Positions 6,876 through 10,214 of a stretch of DNA of 10,214 bases are shown here, piece after piece. The notes below the pieces were generated by a model that did no database searches, had not been told where the DNA came from, and saw only the letters and a list, made by a program, of their open reading frames with translations. The stretch is taken from the NCBI GenBank assembly GCA_030595485.1, contig JAUVDE010000083.1:1-10214 (forward strand). The letters are read 5' to 3'. Position numbers and translations under genes: made by a program. How positions within the stretch are numbered: position 1 is the first letter of the stretch; each line of letters begins with the position of its first letter. The stretch is from Draconibacterium sp. GTDB lineage: Bacteria; Bacteroidota; Bacteroidia; Bacteroidales; Prolixibacteraceae.

Positions 6876-8063
6876 TTATAATGAAATATCAAGTTGTAGA
6901 CGGTATCTCCATCCGTAGTAGATTTCTGCGGAAGTATAATTTGAGCTCAGATAAGAAGTTTCGCCGGTAATTTTAAATCGATGTCCTGAGTTAAACCAGT
7001 TTCCACCAAAAGTAATCTCCTTTTTAGTGTTGTTATTATTTCCATAGTCTGGGAAATAAAAGGCTTGTCGGGCAAATATTTCGAGCTGTTTCGGAAATTT
7101 TTTCCAAATTTGAGATGGAAAGTAACCCGCCTGTAACAGGTTTCCCCACATTTTTGTTTCCTGCAAGTTCACTTTATCATCAACCTTTTTAAAATGTAAT
7201 TCCTGCTGCCAACTAAAACCCTTGTATTTTCCAGCACTTTCCAGCATAAACTGATTAATGCGGTATTGCCCTGGTGCACCTTCCTCAAAACCCTCCAACT
7301 GTCCACCTCCCGAAGTTGAAAATCGGGTATATTCGCTCCTGTTTGTTACGGCTGCAACCGCAAATAACATTCTCAATTTTTTATGATATTCGATATCGGA
7401 ACTGGAAAAAGCCAGCACTTTTCCGTTGGGGTTCCACTGCAAGCGTGTCATGTACATTAAATGAGGGTCGGATGTTGTACCTGCTCCTCTTCCATTTCCC
7501 ATAAATGTCGACAACCAATAATTAAAGTTGGCACTATTATTTCCGGCAATGTTCCCATAAACCGATACTCCTTGCTGCCTGTCGAGGGTAAAAACACGGG
7601 TTAATATCGACCGTTCTGCCGTTTGTTGTTTACCCGACGATATTACTCTTTCCCTGTTGTACTGGGTTTTCCATTGCCCCACTTTTATGTTGAATGCAGG
7701 TGATTTCGCAAACATTATTCTAAAATCCAAAAGCTTTGATTGAGACAATTCGTACTCTAGATAATATTTTAAATTTGGATTGAAAGCATGGCCACCAACT
7801 TTCATTCGAGCACGGTTAATACCCAAGTACATGGTTTTCTCGGGTTCATTGGGAACAATAAAATCTTCATCGGATGGATAGGCCATTCTAAATTGCACAC
7901 GCCATATAATTTGCATTAAATAGTTGCCACTATGGTCGCGAAATTCAAAGCCTTTACCACCATGATAATTAAACCTTTTAGTAATAGAATCAGATACAGC
8001 ATTTTGGGAATTTGCTTCAAAAGTGCAAATGACAACAAGGATAAATGGTAGGAATTTTTTCAT
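6876..8063 (-). CDS. OprO/OprP-like phosphate-selective porin
   Basis: This is an outer-membrane beta-barrel protein related to the phosphate-selective porins O and P. I chose the ATG at 8063 (395 residues) because it opens a standard signal peptide, MKKFLPFILVVICTFEANSQ, probably cleaved after the final Gln; a GTG at 8078 in frame would add five residues and is less likely. After the signal come the family's early features: GGKGFEFRDHSGNY and then alternating hydrophobic/aromatic strands (IIWRVQFRMAY). Further strand pairs run to the C-terminus (YYGWRYRLQLDISL). Its length is near the family norm of about 400. It stands alone, convergent with the PiT gene and divergent from a second porin, in a phosphate-uptake region, so a role in bringing phosphate or polyphosphate across the outer membrane is likely but inferred. 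Only a weak -7 candidate (complement of 8096-8103, GATTTTTG) and no clear Pho box were found upstream. Confidence 0.85.
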   Translation of the reverse strand: MKKFLPFILVVICTFEANSQNAVSDSITKRFNYHGGKGFEFRDHSGNYLMQIIWRVQFRMAYPSDEDFIVPNEPEKTMYLGINRARMKVGGHAFNPNLKYYLEYELSQSKLLDFRIMFAKSPAFNIKVGQWKTQYNRERVISSGKQQTAERSILTRVFTLDRQQGVSVYGNIAGNNSANFNYWLSTFMGNGRGAGTTSDPHLMYMTRLQWNPNGKVLAFSSSDIEYHKKLRMLFAVAAVTNRSEYTRFSTSGGGQLEGFEEGAPGQYRINQFMLESAGKYKGFSWQQELHFKKVDDKVNLQETKMWGNLLQAGYFPSQIWKKFPKQLEIFARQAFYFPDYGNNNNTKKEITFGGNWFNSGHRFKITGETSYLSSNYTSAEIYYGWRYRLQLDISL

Positions 8064-8210
8064 TTTTTGCAATTGCACCTTTGTCTATTGTATTTCAAAA
8101 ATCAGAAAAGGAATTAACAATAGCTAATTTCTATAGATTTTTGGAGTTATTCAAATAGCAATAAATTACACATTCCTTTTTTTTAGGGCTTTATGGAATT
8201 TACCGATAAA

Positions 8211-8252
8211 TTATTTAATCGTTTTGTAACAATTTTGTAATTTTCGTGTAAC
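8211..8252 (+). promoter_or_regulatory. Putative Pho box before the porin-pstS operon
   Basis: Four direct half-sites lie at exact 11-bp steps: TTTAAT (8214), TGTAAC (8225), TGTAAT (8236) and TGTAAC (8247). The 11-bp period and the TGTAA core recall the TGTCA repeats of the E. coli Pho box and, on the other strand, the TT(A/T/C)ACA repeats bound by B. subtilis PhoP. The position directly upstream of a -7 element and of a porin-pstS operon fits control by PhoB. It is the clearest of the three boxes in the window. Confidence 0.7.
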
Positions 8253-8262
8253 AGCAATTCTC

Positions 8263-8270
8263 CATTTTTG
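8263..8270 (+). promoter_or_regulatory. -7 element of the porin-pstS promoter
   Basis: CATTTTTG differs from TAnnTTTG at one position. It starts exactly 10 bp after the last Pho-type half-site, the same gap as in the phoB promoter. It would leave an untranslated leader of about 30 bases before the ATG at 8307. No TTG is present at -33, consistent with an activator-dependent promoter. Confidence 0.45.
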
Positions 8271-8306
8271 CTGCTGTAAAGAAACAAAAATTCAATATTA
8301 AGTTAA

Positions 8307-9296
8307 ATGAAAAAATTGTTCATGCTATTGTTGTTGGTTCAAGGAATCATAACAATGGGTTTTAGTCAAGAGTCGACTGAAGAATTTAAACCAAACGGGA
8401 AACCACTTGCCTTAATCTTTTCAAACTTCCGCTACACAGCGGAAGACGGTGATACGTGGGGCCGTTTTCAAATTAGAAGGGCATACTTAGGTTACGAGTA
8501 CAACTTTAGTTCCAACTGGTATGCAAAGGCTGTTTTAGATGTAGGAAACCCCGATGATGGTGGGAGATATGAGTTTTCTGCCTTCTTGAAAAATGCATAT
8601 TTCAGGTATAAAAAGAATAAATTCTCAGCCTCTTTTGGTATGGTATCTACCACACAATTTAAAGTTTCCGAGAAAATTTGGGGCTACCGATATATGTTAA
8701 AATCACATCAGGATGCTTATCGTTATAGTTCCAGCGCCGATTTAGGTTTTGTACTGACCTATAAATTTGCCGATTTTATTAGTGCCGATTTTGCAGTGTA
8801 TAACGGCGAAGGTTATCAGAAACTTGAAGCCGACTCTGTTTTGCGTCCGGCATTAGGAATTACAGTTAATCCGATTAAAGACATTACTGCCAGAATCTAT
8901 TTGGACGTGATGGGCGATGAAGTTAAACAACAATCGCTAGCTGGATTTTTAGCTTACACCGGAGAGAAACTTACTGTTGCAGGTGAGTATAATTATCAGA
9001 AAGACTTTAGAATGCGTGAAGGACAAGATATTTACGGTATGTCTTTTTATGCCACTTACAAAGCTTCAAATAAGATTAAAGTATTTGCCCGATACGATTC
9101 TATAGACTCGTCGACCTTAGATGGCGAAGACCAACCATGGCAAGTTGGAAGAGATGGGGACTTAATTATGGCAGGTTTGGAATTTGCCCCCATTAAAGGA
9201 GTAAAACTTACACCAAACATTAGAAACTGGTCTTATGCCGAGGCTGGCAGATCGAATAGAGTAGACTTGTTTTTAAACTGTGAAGTAAAATTCTAA
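8307..9296 (+). CDS. Small porin of the OprO/OprP type, first gene of pst operon
   Basis: This is a predicted outer-membrane beta-barrel of 329 residues. The signal peptide MKKLFMLLLLVQGIITMGFSQ is followed by ESTEEF, with cleavage probably after the Gln. Strand-like alternation of aromatic and polar residues is visible throughout (for example RFQIRRAYLGYEYNF and SADFAVYNGEGYQKL), and the protein ends in VDLFLNCEVKF, whose terminal Phe fits the Bam recognition signal. The arrangement resembles phosphate-selective porins, but it is shorter than the divergent 395-residue porin and not obviously a close copy. It is separated from pstS by 45 bp without a terminator, so the two are likely one operon behind the Pho box. 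A general or phosphate-preferring channel delivering substrate to PstS is the inferred role; ion specificity cannot be read from the sequence. Confidence 0.82.
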   Translation: MKKLFMLLLLVQGIITMGFSQESTEEFKPNGKPLALIFSNFRYTAEDGDTWGRFQIRRAYLGYEYNFSSNWYAKAVLDVGNPDDGGRYEFSAFLKNAYFRYKKNKFSASFGMVSTTQFKVSEKIWGYRYMLKSHQDAYRYSSSADLGFVLTYKFADFISADFAVYNGEGYQKLEADSVLRPALGITVNPIKDITARIYLDVMGDEVKQQSLAGFLAYTGEKLTVAGEYNYQKDFRMREGQDIYGMSFYATYKASNKIKVFARYDSIDSSTLDGEDQPWQVGRDGDLIMAGLEFAPIKGVKLTPNIRNWSYAEAGRSNRVDLFLNCEVKF

Positions 9297-9327
9297 CACA
9301 ATATTCAGAAAACAAAAACACAAAATT

Positions 9328-9333
9328 AAAGGA
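9328..9333 (+). promoter_or_regulatory. Shine-Dalgarno-like site of pstS
   Basis: AAAGGA ends 8 bases before the ATG at 9342. Most genes in this window lack such a site, so it helps to fix the pstS start, which also opens directly into a lipoprotein signal peptide. Confidence 0.55.
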
Positions 9334-9341
9334 ATTAGAAA

Positions 9342-10214
9342 ATGAAACAATTAGCAGTAATAATTTTAGCAGTTTTCTTTTTAGGAGCTTGTTCAAACTC
9401 GTCCAATAAAGAAGGTGGCGAGAAATCGGCAAGTACTAAAAAAGTGACATTAACAGCAGCGGGAGCAACTTTCCCAATGCCGTACTATAATATGGTTTTT
9501 AAAGCTTACACAAGCGAAACCGGAACACTTTTAACTTATGGTGGAATTGGCTCGGGTGGTGGTATCCGCAGCCTAAGCGACAAAGTGGTTGACTTTGGTG
9601 CAAGCGATGCGTATTTGAATGACGAAAAATTAGCTGCAATGCCATCTGAGGTAGTTCATATTCCAACCGTTTTAGGTGCTGTTGTAATTGCTTATAACCT
9701 TCCGGGTGTTGAGGATCTTAAATTATCGAACAAGCTTTTGGAGAAAATATTTATGGGCGAAATTACCAATTGGAACGACCCTGCAATTAAAGCAAACAAT
9801 TCAGGTGTTGCGCTTCCAAGTAAAGAAATCACTTTTATTCACCGTTCGGACGGTAGTGGAACTACTTTTATTTTTAGCGATTACATGAGTAAAATTAGCT
9901 CGAAGTGGGCCGATAAAATTGGTGCAGGAAAATCCTTACTATGGCCTGTTGGAATGGGAGCAAAAGGAAATCCTGGTGTTGCCGGAACCATTAAACAAAC
10001 CGAAGGAGCAATTGGATACGTCGGTTCGGAATATGCTTTTGCTCAAAAAATACAGACAGCTAAAGTTCAAAATAGCTCAGGTAATTATATCGAGCCTTCA
10101 ATTGAATCGCTTAGTGCAGCTGCAAAGGCTGAAATACCTGCCGATACACGAATTATGTTGACCAACTCTGACGACCCGGATGCTTATCCAATTAGTGGAT
10201 TCACCTGGATTATT
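9342..10214 (+). CDS. pstS: Phosphate ABC transporter substrate-binding lipoprotein PstS (3' truncated by window)
   Basis: This is the periplasmic phosphate-binding protein of the high-affinity Pst transporter. The first 291 codons are present, open to the last base; the family length suggests a few tens of residues are missing beyond the edge. The N-terminus is a lipoprotein signal, MKQLAVIILAVFFLGAC, with lipobox LGAC and lipidated C17, so the protein is membrane-anchored. A short Ser/Lys-rich tether leads into the PstS signature AAGATFPMPYY (39-49). Phosphate-contact segments are visible as GIGSGGGI (68-75), DFGASD (84-89) and HRSDGSGTT (167-175), followed by VGMGAKGNPGV (203-213), GAIGYVG (222-228) and YPISGFTWI near the right edge. 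It follows a porin gene in an apparent operon; pstC, pstA, pstB and phoU would be expected downstream, outside the window. Confidence 0.95.
   Translation, partial: MKQLAVIILAVFFLGACSNSSNKEGGEKSASTKKVTLTAAGATFPMPYYNMVFKAYTSETGTLLTYGGIGSGGGIRSLSDKVVDFGASDAYLNDEKLAAMPSEVVHIPTVLGAVVIAYNLPGVEDLKLSNKLLEKIFMGEITNWNDPAIKANNSGVALPSKEITFIHRSDGSGTTFIFSDYMSKISSKWADKIGAGKSLLWPVGMGAKGNPGVAGTIKQTEGAIGYVGSEYAFAQKIQTAKVQNSSGNYIEPSIESLSAAAKAEIPADTRIMLTNSDDPDAYPISGFTWII

Noticed and set aside
8113..8129. A possible Pho box for the minus-strand OprP-like porin: GTTAAT (complement of 8113-8118) upstream of a weak GATTTTTG.
   Set aside because: Only one half-site fits; the position 11 bp upstream (8124-8129) does not match the N[T/G]TAA[T/C] form, and the gap to the -7 candidate is 9 rather than 10 bp.
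8251..8277. Inverted repeat ACAGCA/TGCTGT spanning the -7 element of the porin-pstS promoter.
   Set aside because: Only 6-bp arms around a 15-base loop in A+T-rich DNA; readily explained by chance.
9688..10161. Two short + frames (66 and 80 codons) in the last 530 bases.
   Set aside because: They are out-of-frame shadows of pstS, whose frame is open to the window edge and carries clear PstS motifs.
1..10214. CRISPR arrays, tRNA or rRNA genes, insertion sequences, prophage or defence genes, and sigma-54 promoters.
   Set aside because: No repeat-spacer pattern, cloverleaf, transposase, integrase or defence-family motif was seen, and no convincing TGGCAC-N5-TTGC site was found when reading the intergenic regions.

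Overview
The window looks like a chromosomal segment from a member of the Bacteroidota, probably close to the Marinilabiliales/Prolixibacteraceae type. The reasons are the A+T-rich intergenic DNA, -7 elements of the form TAnnTTTG instead of a sigma-70 -10 box, leaders with little Shine-Dalgarno sequence, signal peptides ending in '..SQ', and protein families typical of the phylum. The genus is an inference from general resemblance only.

Layout. Positions 194-2252 (+) hold rpoN (sigma-54) and, one base later, a small membrane protein that resembles a degenerate PAP2 phosphatase. A gene-free spacer of about 210 bp follows; it carries an imperfect inverted element built of short 'AAGnCGC' units and the phoB terminator. 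Positions 2466-4296 (-) hold a phosphate-type two-component system: phoR-like kinase first, phoB-like regulator second, with a 91-bp gap that contains its own promoters. Divergent from phoR is a 755-residue PiT-family phosphate transporter with a PhoU-like C-terminal domain (4536-6803, +). It is followed by a good intrinsic terminator and, convergently, an OprO/OprP-like outer-membrane porin (6876-8063, -). Divergent from that porin is a second, smaller porin (8307-9296, +), followed 45 bp later by pstS, the phosphate-binding lipoprotein of the Pst ABC transporter, which runs off the right edge.

From about 2.4 kb onward the window is a phosphate-acquisition (Pho) island: sensing (PhoR/PhoB), passage across the outer membrane (two porins), periplasmic capture (PstS) and inner-membrane uptake (PiT here; PstCAB presumably beyond the edge). 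rpoN and the PAP2-like gene look like ordinary neighbours rather than part of that pathway.

The most interesting signal is regulatory. Three promoter regions (before phoB, before the PiT gene and before the porin-pstS operon) each carry 3-4 direct half-sites of the form N[T/G]TAA[T/C], repeated at exactly 11 bp and in the same orientation relative to the gene they precede. In two of the three, the last half-site ends exactly 10 bp before a TAnnTTTG-like -7 element. This is what a PhoB box adapted to the Bacteroidota promoter would look like. I did not find an obviously new multi-gene system; the genes themselves are recognisable families.
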